Origin: an uncultured Alistipes sp.
GTDB taxonomy: Bacteria > Bacteroidota > Bacteroidia > Bacteroidales > Rikenellaceae
Direction: 5' to 3'
Assembly: GCA_900546005.1 (NCBI GenBank)
Contig: URBJ01000023.1
Location: forward strand, 1 to 27,403
DNA: 27,403 nt
A program made the translations under genes and the position numbers. Below are positions 8,688 through 14,970 of the stretch, piece by piece (positions within the stretch are counted from its first letter, which is position 1; each line of letters opens with the position of its first letter). The notes under the pieces are model-generated. The model had not been told where the DNA came from, searched no databases, and saw only the letters and a list, made by a program, of their open reading frames with translations.

Positions 8688-10052
8688 ATGAGCAAAGATA
8701 ACAAGATTACCAGAAGAGAGTTTCTCTCTTACTCGGCATTGGCAGGTGTTGCCGGCGCTATGGGACTCTCCCCGTTCCTGACCTCGTGCAAGGGAGGAGA
8801 TAAAGCAGTAACTTACACGCCACTGAAGGCTCCCGGAGAATACTACGTACCGGAACTGCCCGACAAAGCAGTAGATGGCAAAGAGCTGAAAGCCGGTGTG
8901 ATCGGATGCGGCGGTCGTGGTTCGGGTGCTGCCGAAAACTTTTTGAATGCCGCAAACGGCGTTACGATCGCCGCATTAGGCGATGTCTTCGACGACCGTC
9001 TGCAAGGCCTTAAAAACTCGTTGAAAGAGAAGTATCAGATCGACGTTCCGGCCGATAAATGCTTCACCGGATTCGACGCATACCAGAAGGTGATCGACTC
9101 GGGCGTGGATGTTGTGATTATCGCTACTCCACCCTTCTTCCGCCCCGAACACTTCAAATATGCCGTTGAAAAAGGGGTACACTGCTTCCTCGAGAAACCG
9201 ATCTGCGTTGATCCCGAAGGATACCGCACCATTATGGCCGCAGCAAAACAGGCTCAGGCCAAGGGACTGAGTGTCGTAACGGGAACTCAACGTCACCACC
9301 AACGTTGCTACGTTGAATCCTACAAAAAAGTACAGGAAGGTCTGATCGGCGAGATCACCGGTGGAAACGTCTATTGGAATCAACCGATGCTGTGGTACCG
9401 CAACCGCGAAAACGGATGGTCGGACATGGAGTGGATGATCCGCGACTGGGTGAACTGGAAATGGCTCTCGGGCGACCACATCGTTGAACAGCACGTACAC
9501 AATATCGACGTATTCACTTGGTTCTCGGGATACAAACCCGTTCGCGCCACCGGTTTCGGAAGCCGCCAACGCCGTGTGACGGGAGACCAATACGACAATT
9601 TCAGTGTCGATTTCGAATTCGATAACGGAGTCCACATGCACAGCATGTGCCGCCAGATCGACGGTTGCGACTCAAATGTCAGCGAATTCATTCAGGGAAC
9701 CAAAGGATCATGGAACAGCGTCGATTTCGCAATCCGTGACCTGCAAGGCAACATCGTATGGCAATACGATGCGAAGAGCGAAGAGGGACGCCAAAACGAT
9801 CCATACACCCTCGAACATGTGAACTGGATCTCCTGCATCCGCAACAACACGCCGATCATGCAGGCAGAAGAGACCGCTGTTTCGAACATGATGGCCATCA
9901 TGGGACGTGAATCGGCCTATACGGGCAAATCCGTAACGTGGGACGAGATGACGGCATCGCCGCTGAACTACACTCCGGCCAAGATGGAACTCGGTCCGAT
10001 GGACATGAAGCTCTACACCGTTGCCGTTCCGGGAACGGGCCCTGAGAAATAG
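8688..10052 (+). CDS. Tat-exported lipoprotein Gfo/Idh/MocA-family NAD(P)-dependent oxidoreductase
   Basis: A 454-residue sugar or cyclitol dehydrogenase-like protein. The N-terminus has a twin-arginine motif TRREFL (8-13) and a lipobox LTSC with Cys34, so it is predicted to be a Tat-exported lipoprotein. A Rossmann fold follows: GVIGCGGRGSG (G73, G75, G78), then the Gfo/Idh/MocA signature EKP with the probable catalytic Lys170 (FLEKPICVD). GDHIVEQHVHNIDV (262-274) supplies the conserved Asp/His active-site region. Exported members with tightly held nicotinamide are known, for example Zymomonas glucose-fructose oxidoreductase. The substrate cannot be read from sequence; 3-keto sugar formation is one known chemistry in the family. 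A strong hairpin follows 20 bp after the stop. Confidence 0.93.
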   Translation: MSKDNKITRREFLSYSALAGVAGAMGLSPFLTSCKGGDKAVTYTPLKAPGEYYVPELPDKAVDGKELKAGVIGCGGRGSGAAENFLNAANGVTIAALGDVFDDRLQGLKNSLKEKYQIDVPADKCFTGFDAYQKVIDSGVDVVIIATPPFFRPEHFKYAVEKGVHCFLEKPICVDPEGYRTIMAAAKQAQAKGLSVVTGTQRHHQRCYVESYKKVQEGLIGEITGGNVYWNQPMLWYRNRENGWSDMEWMIRDWVNWKWLSGDHIVEQHVHNIDVFTWFSGYKPVRATGFGSRQRRVTGDQYDNFSVDFEFDNGVHMHSMCRQIDGCDSNVSEFIQGTKGSWNSVDFAIRDLQGNIVWQYDAKSEEGRQNDPYTLEHVNWISCIRNNTPIMQAEETAVSNMMAIMGRESAYTGKSVTWDEMTASPLNYTPAKMELGPMDMKLYTVAVPGTGPEK

Positions 10053-10072
10053 TCCATCTTCGACAACTGAAA

Positions 10073-10113
10073 CCGAAAAACGGGTATAAATCAGGTTTAT
10101 ACCCGTTTTTCGG
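10073..10113. terminator. Perfect 18-bp inverted repeat, probable (partial or bidirectional) terminator
   Basis: The arm CCGAAAAACGGGTATAAA (10073-10090) is exactly complementary to 10096-10113, with a 5-nt loop. The descending arm contains a TTTTT stretch near its end, giving a terminator-like shape for plus-strand transcripts. It lies 20 bp after the oxidoreductase stop and only 14 bp before the cupin ATG at 10128, so it may attenuate or trim the transcript instead of ending the operon completely. Confidence 0.75.
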
Positions 10114-10127
10114 ATAAACGCTATGCC

Positions 10128-10592
10128 ATGAAAATCATCGACAAAGCCCTACTCGACCGTACAACGGAACAGGCACGCAAGGAGAGCCGGCTGCGGAAAA
10201 ACTACAACCTGCACGAACGCCTTTGTGATCCGGTAAACCGGTTGCTCAATGCGCTTGAACCCGGCACATACGTTCCGGCGCACCGCCACAGCCACCCGGC
10301 AAAGGACGAAACGGTTTTCGTTCTGCGAGGGAGTATCGTATCGGTCATCTTCGACGATGCGGGCAATATCATCGAACGAGCCGTAATCGATCCGGCCCAC
10401 GGCGTGTATGGTTTCGACATTCCGGCCGGTCAATGGCACGGACTTTTAGTCAGAGAGAGCGGAACGGTGGTCTTTGAGGTTAAAAAAGGTCCTTTTACTC
10501 CGCTAACGGAGGAGGACATCGCGCCGTGGACTCCACGAACAGACGACAAGGAGGGTATCACCCGATACCTGAATCGGCTCGCCGAGGAGTAA
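10128..10592 (+). CDS. WbuC-like cupin-fold metalloprotein
   Basis: A 154-residue protein without a signal peptide, so probably cytoplasmic. It resembles the WbuC cupin family: an N-terminal RLRKNYNLHE segment, then DPVNRLLNALEPGTYVPAHRH. The metal-binding motif is HRHSHP followed by DETVFVLRGS, with a later histidine in GQWHGLLV. Cupins of this group are usually annotated without a defined reaction. It sits between two genes for Tat lipoproteins but in a different compartment, and the hairpin directly upstream leaves its transcription unclear. It ends with TAA at 10590-10592. Confidence 0.85.
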   Translation: MKIIDKALLDRTTEQARKESRLRKNYNLHERLCDPVNRLLNALEPGTYVPAHRHSHPAKDETVFVLRGSIVSVIFDDAGNIIERAVIDPAHGVYGFDIPAGQWHGLLVRESGTVVFEVKKGPFTPLTEEDIAPWTPRTDDKEGITRYLNRLAEE

Positions 10593-10633
10593 ACTTCTTC
10601 ACAACATCAAAACTTAAAAAAACTGAGACCAAT

Positions 10634-11551
10634 ATGAAGAGACGTGAATTCTTAAAAACATCGCTGCTGAGTGGTGCCGCCATGGCGGTTGCTCCGATGC
10701 AGCTGCTCACGGGTTGCACCGACAACAGCAAAAAAGAGGAAGCAACAGCACCCGTTCCGGAGCTGAAACTCTCCTTCCAAGAGGGAAATGCTCCGGGTGA
10801 AACGCTGGCCGAAAAATTCGACTACATGGAGGCCAACGGAGTCGTTGGCTTCGAACCGGGTGGCGTCAACTTGGCCGGAAGAGTCGAGGAGCTGAAAAAG
10901 CTGCTGAACGGGCGCAACATCAAGGTCAGCGCAATCTGTGCCGGATTCCAAGGCTTCATCCTTTCGGAAGAGGAAGCCGTACGTCAAGAGTTCGACCGCA
11001 CGATGCGCGAGATCATCGCTGCAGCAGGTGAGTTGGGCTCGACAGGGGTAATCATGGTTCCGGCATTCAACGCTCAAGTACCTGCCATGCCCCATACGAT
11101 GGCCACACGCGACTACCTGATCGAACAGCTGCGTCTGCTTGGAGACTATGCCGTACAGTGTGGAACAACGGTCATTCTCGAACCGCTGAACCGCAGCGAG
11201 GCCTTCTATCTGCGCCAAGTGGCAGATGCTGCATCGATCTGCCGCGACGCAAACAACGCCGGAGTGAAATGTATGGGTGATTTCTGGCACATGACTTTCG
11301 AGGAGGTTTCGGACTACGGAGCCTTCTTCTCAGCCGGAGAGTATCTGCAACACGTACACATTGCCAGTCGGGGTTCACGGAATACTCCGGGCGAAGATGG
11401 CGAAGTGGACAACTATGTAGACGGATTCCGGGCACTGAAGGCCATGAATTACCAGAACTACGTCAGCTTCGAATGCGGATGCAAAGGAGACCGGGCGCAA
11501 AGCATTCCGGCTGCTCTGCAATTGATCCGCCAACAATGGGAAACCGCTTAA
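10634..11551 (+). CDS. Tat-exported lipoprotein TIM-barrel sugar isomerase/epimerase (xylose isomerase-like, hydroxypyruvate isomerase-like)
   Basis: 305 residues from ATG 10634. The open frame extends 36 codons further into the cupin gene, but the start at 10634 gives a clear twin-arginine motif (RREFLK, residues 3-8) and lipobox LTGC with Cys28. The rest is a xylose-isomerase-like TIM barrel. Probable metal ligands are E183 (ILEPLNR), D216 and H219 (MGDFWHM) and E280 (SFECGC); HVHIASRGSR (240 on) is the usual late-strand motif. Such proteins act as isomerases, epimerases or dehydratases on keto sugars. Together with the Tat-lipoprotein oxidoreductase upstream, a sequential oxidation and isomerisation outside the cytoplasm is plausible but inferred. 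A terminator follows 50 bp downstream. Confidence 0.9.
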   Translation: MKRREFLKTSLLSGAAMAVAPMQLLTGCTDNSKKEEATAPVPELKLSFQEGNAPGETLAEKFDYMEANGVVGFEPGGVNLAGRVEELKKLLNGRNIKVSAICAGFQGFILSEEEAVRQEFDRTMREIIAAAGELGSTGVIMVPAFNAQVPAMPHTMATRDYLIEQLRLLGDYAVQCGTTVILEPLNRSEAFYLRQVADAASICRDANNAGVKCMGDFWHMTFEEVSDYGAFFSAGEYLQHVHIASRGSRNTPGEDGEVDNYVDGFRALKAMNYQNYVSFECGCKGDRAQSIPAALQLIRQQWETA

Positions 11552-11601
11552 ATTGCACCCTCCCATTATCAAAAAATATCAAGTAATCAGAAAAATATTG
11601 T

Positions 11602-11638
11602 AAAAAAGAGGAAAATCAAATGATTTTCCTCTTTTTTT
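11602..11638 (+). terminator. Rho-independent terminator after the TIM-barrel gene
   Basis: AAAAAAGAGGAAAATCA (11602-11618) is perfectly complementary to 11621-11637, and the right arm ends in a seven-T run. The A-run on the left means it could also act on the minus strand, but no minus-strand gene is nearby. Confidence 0.85.
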
Positions 11639-11673
11639 GTATATTGTCCCGTACTACCTAAAAACTACATGCC

Positions 11674-12765
11674 ATGAAAAAGATTACGTTTCTATTTTTA
11701 AGTTTTATTTCACTCGGTATCTTCTTTTCATGCAACACAGATGACACCGGAGGAATCACAGATGCAATCCATTTCGACACCACATATCTCTCCTGCGAGT
11801 TGGGGATGGAGACCGCCATCCTCTTGAATGACACTATATATGTCATCTCTCCCAGAGTATCGAGCTCCATCGGTCAAAACGATACGGTACAACAAAAGAT
11901 GTACACCTTTAATACGCAAGGAGAGAAACTATTTGAAGTAGACCTCGACAGCCTGTTTCACAACTACTACTATCTCTTCCCGCTCCAAAATCAGCTCTAC
12001 GCCTCTGTCCGGATAAATAACGAGGACGCAACCCTCCAATTCGATCCATCTCTGCAAAAATGGGTTCCCGCCGAGGGGGTAAAACCGGCACCTTTGTTCG
12101 AAGACGAAAACTACATTGTCACCTCAAGCAGCAGCGGAGAGTGGGGCGGCACAATTTTCTTTGCCTCGAAACAAGACGGAAAGACCTACGAAGGGGCATT
12201 ATTGGATCCTATCCGGGTTCTAAAAAAAGATGGTATCTATTACGCGTCAGGCGCACTCGGGCACATGCGTGGACATAGCATGATATGCGCAATCGAAGAT
12301 CCGCAAAAAATGGCCGTTTTCAAGAACGATCGCCCGACCGCCGATAGTCTGATCCATCTCCGGGAATCCACATCAACGCAAGGCTTGAAAATGATTGCAG
12401 ATTATGGAGCATACAAAAAACCGACAGGTCAATTCGCGGAACCGACAGGTGATACAGTATACGTAATGCAATCTGCCTTGTTGTTAAGCTCATTCATTCA
12501 CAAAGACAACCTCTATCACATGTATGCCGACACGGCCGTACACATCTTCCGCATCAACCCTACCTCTGACTCAACCGTCACCGACATACAGGATCCTCGT
12601 ATCGAAGTCCTCTACACTTTTGCAACCCCGATGAGTGAAAGTCCGTGGCTCAAGTACAGCCAAACCAATTATCATCAGCTCTTTTTCCGTACAGCCGACG
12701 GTGGAGCCATCATGGAGATCGCTCCGGACACGATCTATCTCCATACACTCGTCAATAAACAGTAA
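11674..12765 (+). CDS. Lipoprotein of unknown function
   Basis: A 363-residue protein I do not recognise. The N-terminus is a lipoprotein signal peptide with Cys20 (GIFFSC) followed by NTDD, an acidic stretch resembling the Bacteroidetes surface-lipoprotein export signal. The body has many short beta-like segments ending in aromatic or acidic residues (DTIYVISPR, QQKMYTFNTQGEKLFEVDL, NQLYASVRI, GTIFFASKQDGK, DNLYHMYADTAVHIF). This suggests a beta-propeller, but no family signature can be named. It stands alone between two terminators (11602-11638 and 12846-12881). Base composition is a little more A+T-rich than that of the module upstream. Confidence 0.8.
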   Translation: MKKITFLFLSFISLGIFFSCNTDDTGGITDAIHFDTTYLSCELGMETAILLNDTIYVISPRVSSSIGQNDTVQQKMYTFNTQGEKLFEVDLDSLFHNYYYLFPLQNQLYASVRINNEDATLQFDPSLQKWVPAEGVKPAPLFEDENYIVTSSSSGEWGGTIFFASKQDGKTYEGALLDPIRVLKKDGIYYASGALGHMRGHSMICAIEDPQKMAVFKNDRPTADSLIHLRESTSTQGLKMIADYGAYKKPTGQFAEPTGDTVYVMQSALLLSSFIHKDNLYHMYADTAVHIFRINPTSDSTVTDIQDPRIEVLYTFATPMSESPWLKYSQTNYHQLFFRTADGGAIMEIAPDTIYLHTLVNKQ

Positions 12766-12845
12766 CCTCAGATCCGTTGCGACCTGCAGAATTGGGATTC
12801 TACACTAATCAGACGAAACGAATACACCCTCCGATACTTGAGACC

Positions 12846-12881
12846 TCGGGCAGCCCTTTAAAAGGACTGCCCGATATTTTT
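12846..12881 (+). terminator. Rho-independent terminator after the lipoprotein gene
   Basis: TCGGGCAG (12846-12853) pairs with CTGCCCGA (12867-12874), with an inner CCTT/AAGG part and one mismatch. A T-rich stretch follows from 12877. It lies about 80 bp after the stop. Confidence 0.75.
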
Positions 12882-12945
12882 GATGTTTTTTTGCACAGAC
12901 CTAAAAATTAATCCCTCTGAAACCAAAAAATCGGTCCGATTGTGT

Positions 12946-12953
12946 TATCTTAG
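12946..12953 (+). promoter_or_regulatory. Weak candidate -7 element before the S1/P1 nuclease gene
   Basis: TATCTTAG matches TAnnTTTG at all but one fixed position and lies 30 bp before the ATG at 12984. No convincing TTTG is found 19-23 bp upstream. It is listed because a promoter is needed after the terminator at 12846-12881. Confidence 0.25.
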
Positions 12954-12983
12954 CTTCAGTTACTCACCATCAAAACATTTTTT

Positions 12984-13766
12984 ATGAAAAAACCTCTTCT
13001 CTTCCTTATGCTTCTTACCTTGATGGCTCCATTCTCCGCCTTCAGTTGGGGTTCATTGGGACACGATGCCTCCGTGCTCATCGCAGAAAAGCATCTGACC
13101 CGGAAAGCGAAAAAAAATCTGGCAAAATATCTGAAAAATCGCCCACTGGTCTACTACGCCTCATGGATGGACTACATGGGCTATGTCACCAAAAGCGGCT
13201 ATTCGAACGATTGGTTCGACCACTGTGTGCCAGTCGACAAAGCGTTCGAATACGACGAAGGCGGCTTCCCGGGCGATGCACTCATGGCTACAGAAACTGC
13301 CATAGAACGGCTTGGAGAGGGGAAATACAAGTCTCTCGACGACTCGACCGTCCTGTTGCTGATCAAACATCTGGTTCATTTTGTCCCCGACATGCACTGC
13401 CCCTCACACATCATATACAACTTCCGGCCCTCAAACTATTGGGTCACCGTAGGCGACCAGCAGAAGCTGTTTCACGGCGTTTGGGACAATATGCTTTCTA
13501 CGGGTCCCCATGAGTGGAGCGCCACCGAATGGTGTGAATTTCTCGATCGTTGCACTCCGAAAGAGGTTGCCAAAATCACGGAGGGTTCACCGAGAGATTG
13601 GGTACACGACAATGCAACAGCCTGCATAATCGCTTACGACATCATCCGCGAGAATACCACGATCACCGATCCCGAATTTTACCGAGGGAATGAACTAGCA
13701 GAAAAACAACTTCTCAAAGGCGGTCTACGGCTTGCCTATGTTCTAAATCTTATTTTCGGCAGATAG
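12984..13766 (+). CDS. Secreted S1/P1-type zinc-dependent nuclease
   Basis: 260 residues with a signal peptide predicted to cleave after Ser21, leaving Trp22 as the new N-terminus. In the S1/P1 family the N-terminal Trp ligates zinc through its amino group. Other expected ligand motifs are present: GSLGHDA (H27), ASWMDYM, NDWFDHCVP, LIKHLVHFVPDMHCPSH (the H...D...H cluster) and LFHGVWDNML. The family cleaves single-stranded DNA/RNA and 3'-nucleotides in the periplasm or outside the cell, often for phosphate or nucleoside scavenging. The chain length is close to that of the fungal and plant enzymes' mature core. It forms a single-gene unit. The 13767-13868 stretch after it shows no further gene. 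Confidence 0.9.
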   Translation: MKKPLLFLMLLTLMAPFSAFSWGSLGHDASVLIAEKHLTRKAKKNLAKYLKNRPLVYYASWMDYMGYVTKSGYSNDWFDHCVPVDKAFEYDEGGFPGDALMATETAIERLGEGKYKSLDDSTVLLLIKHLVHFVPDMHCPSHIIYNFRPSNYWVTVGDQQKLFHGVWDNMLSTGPHEWSATEWCEFLDRCTPKEVAKITEGSPRDWVHDNATACIIAYDIIRENTTITDPEFYRGNELAEKQLLKGGLRLAYVLNLIFGR

Positions 13767-13868
13767 ATAGAGTATTTGAAATATGTAAACAATCAGGACG
13801 CTAAATCAATGTCCGGCACATCCCCTACTTGTTTATACAGAATATTTAGGTTCAACACTATAAGATAA

Positions 13869-13911
13869 AAGAGGAGAGCGGTTCAAAGACGTTTTGAACC
13901 GCTCTCCTCTT
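13869..13911 (-). terminator. Terminator of the minus-strand tRNA-Thr
   Basis: A perfect 19-bp inverted repeat (arms 13869-13887 and 13893-13911, core GAGGAGAGCGGTTCAAA) with a 5-nt loop starts directly after the tRNA 3' end. On the minus strand it is followed by a TTTTATCTTA stretch, but on the plus strand it has no T-run. It therefore mainly serves the tRNA, although it may also stop convergent transcripts from the nuclease gene. Confidence 0.75.
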
Positions 13912-13912
13912 G

Positions 13913-13985
13913 AGCCACAAGTGGGACTCGAACCCACGACCTTTTCGTTACGAATGAAATGCTCTACCAACTGAGCTATTGTGGC
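13913..13985 (-). tRNA. tRNA-Thr (anticodon CGU, reads ACG)
   Basis: Read on the minus strand, the acceptor GCCACAA pairs with TTGTGGC. The D-arm is GCTC...GAGC with AGTTGGTA in the loop. The anticodon loop is TTCGTAA, giving CGU. The T-arm is GTGGG TTCGAGT CCCAC. Discriminator base T; no CCA is encoded. In the anticodon stem, A31 faces C39, a mismatch next to the loop. Confidence 0.93.
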
Positions 13986-14022
13986 AGCACAACACCAACC
14001 TATCGGTTATTCATTGCGAGTG

Positions 14023-14056
14023 CAAATTTCATAAAATTAATTGAATTTCCTACAAA
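14023..14056 (-). promoter_or_regulatory. Candidate promoter of tRNA-Thr
   Basis: On the minus strand, TTTG (14053-14056) and GAAATTTG (14023-14030, one mismatch to TAnnTTTG and followed by C) are 22 bp apart. The element lies 37 bp before the tRNA 5' end. Confidence 0.35.
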
Positions 14057-14067
14057 AACAGGAAACT
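14044..14067 (-). terminator. Weak hairpin after the glycerophosphodiesterase gene
   Basis: TTTCCT (minus strand, 14065-14060) pairs with AGGAAA (14051-14046) across an 8-nt loop and is extended by a G-T and an A-T pair. A T-rich stretch follows. It lies 15-38 bp beyond the stop at 14082 and overlaps the proposed tRNA promoter. Confidence 0.35.
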
Positions 14068-14081
14068 TTTTTGCAATAAAA

Positions 14082-14843
14082 TTAACGATCGTTCAACAAG
14101 CGCTGCAAAACGACAGGTTGATTGGTTGTAATATAGTCGGCATGTTTCTCAATCAACCACTTCATATTCTCCTCATCATCCACCGTCCAGACGTTCACCG
14201 TCAATCCGAGTCTCTTTGCCTCATCAAACCAATCTTCATGTGCACGCATGGTGGCAATGTGGTAATCGAGTCCACTATATCCCAAATCACAAAGCTGTTG
14301 TGGAGTCAGTTCTCCGCCCAAATAGGCAACCTTAGCTTTAGGCTCCTTTGAAATAAGCCGCTCACAGATATTCCGACTAAACGAGATGTATTCCACCTTC
14401 TTCTCCATTTTTGCATGTCGAACCAATTCCAATACCGCGTCAACAGCATCATTCTCTTTTTGCTGCGTATCGTGAGGTTTTATCTCTATAATCAGTTTCG
14501 TCTTGTTCTGCTTATCCGCTTCACTCAAAACCTCAGTCAGAAGCGGCAACGACTCCCCATTAGACAACTTGATCTCCTGAGTTTGTGCATAGGTCATATC
14601 GTCAATACGCTCACCATTAAAGGTAGCATCATGAAACAAAACCACTTGGCCATCTGTCGTGATATAGACATCCAACTCCGATCCATACGCCTTTATAGCA
14701 AAAGCATTTTTCATCGAACTCATGGAGTTTTGCGCTGAATTCTCAACAGTCCAATACCCGCGATGAGCAATCACGCCGGGGCCCTTTGCTTGAACCGCAA
14801 CTGAACACCCCAATACAAATAAAGATAAGATCAACCTTTTCAT
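14082..14843 (-). CDS. Secreted glycerophosphodiester phosphodiesterase family protein
   Basis: 253 residues with an N-terminal signal peptide (cleavage probably after VQA at residue 19; a Cys13 lipobox reading is possible but less likely). It shows the GDPD signature: AHRG with H27, VENS with E34/N35, E56 and D58 in SELDVYITTDG, H71 in VLFHDATF, then LIIEIKP. The family hydrolyses glycerophosphodiesters to glycerol-3-phosphate and an alcohol with a divalent metal. The late VDDEENMKWLIEKHADYITTNQP segment fits the GDPD C-terminal end, with TNQP in place of the usual TDxP. It is downstream of the SusC/SusD operon on the same strand but separated by a terminator-like hairpin and a good promoter, so it is probably an independent unit. 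Confidence 0.92.
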   Translation of the reverse strand: MKRLILSLFVLGCSVAVQAKGPGVIAHRGYWTVENSAQNSMSSMKNAFAIKAYGSELDVYITTDGQVVLFHDATFNGERIDDMTYAQTQEIKLSNGESLPLLTEVLSEADKQNKTKLIIEIKPHDTQQKENDAVDAVLELVRHAKMEKKVEYISFSRNICERLISKEPKAKVAYLGGELTPQQLCDLGYSGLDYHIATMRAHEDWFDEAKRLGLTVNVWTVDDEENMKWLIEKHADYITTNQPVVLQRLLNDR

Positions 14844-14867
14844 TACAAACTATCGATTAAAAACATA

Positions 14868-14899
14868 TAAAAATACACATTCCATGTGAGTTATACAAA
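14868..14899 (-). promoter_or_regulatory. Promoter of the glycerophosphodiesterase gene
   Basis: On the minus strand, TTTG (14899-14896) is followed after 20 bp by TATTTTTA (14875-14868). This is one mismatch from the TAnnTTTG -7 element, at consensus spacing, 24 bp before the ATG at 14843. Confidence 0.5.
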
Positions 14900-14914
14900 T
14901 TTCTGAATGCAGAA

Positions 14915-14948
14915 ACGAGAAGAGAGGCAACATTGCCTCTCTTTTCGT
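14915..14948 (-). terminator. Hairpin at the end of the susC/susD operon
   Basis: A 16-bp inverted repeat (ACGAAAAGAGAGGCAA on the minus strand at 14948-14933, pairing with 14930-14915, one G-T pair) lies 22 bp after the susD stop at 14971. The T-run after it is short, so termination may be incomplete. Confidence 0.6.
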
Positions 14949-14970
14949 AATTAACTCAGTTAGATCAATC

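Noticed and set aside
10526..10633. In-frame extension of the TIM-barrel gene into the cupin gene
   Set aside because: ATG 10634 begins a textbook Tat-lipoprotein signal; the extra 36 residues would bury it.
13913..14081. tRNA-Thr as an integration site for the SusC/SusD locus
   Set aside because: The tRNA 3' end points left, away from that locus, and I see no duplicated tRNA end or integrase gene in the window.
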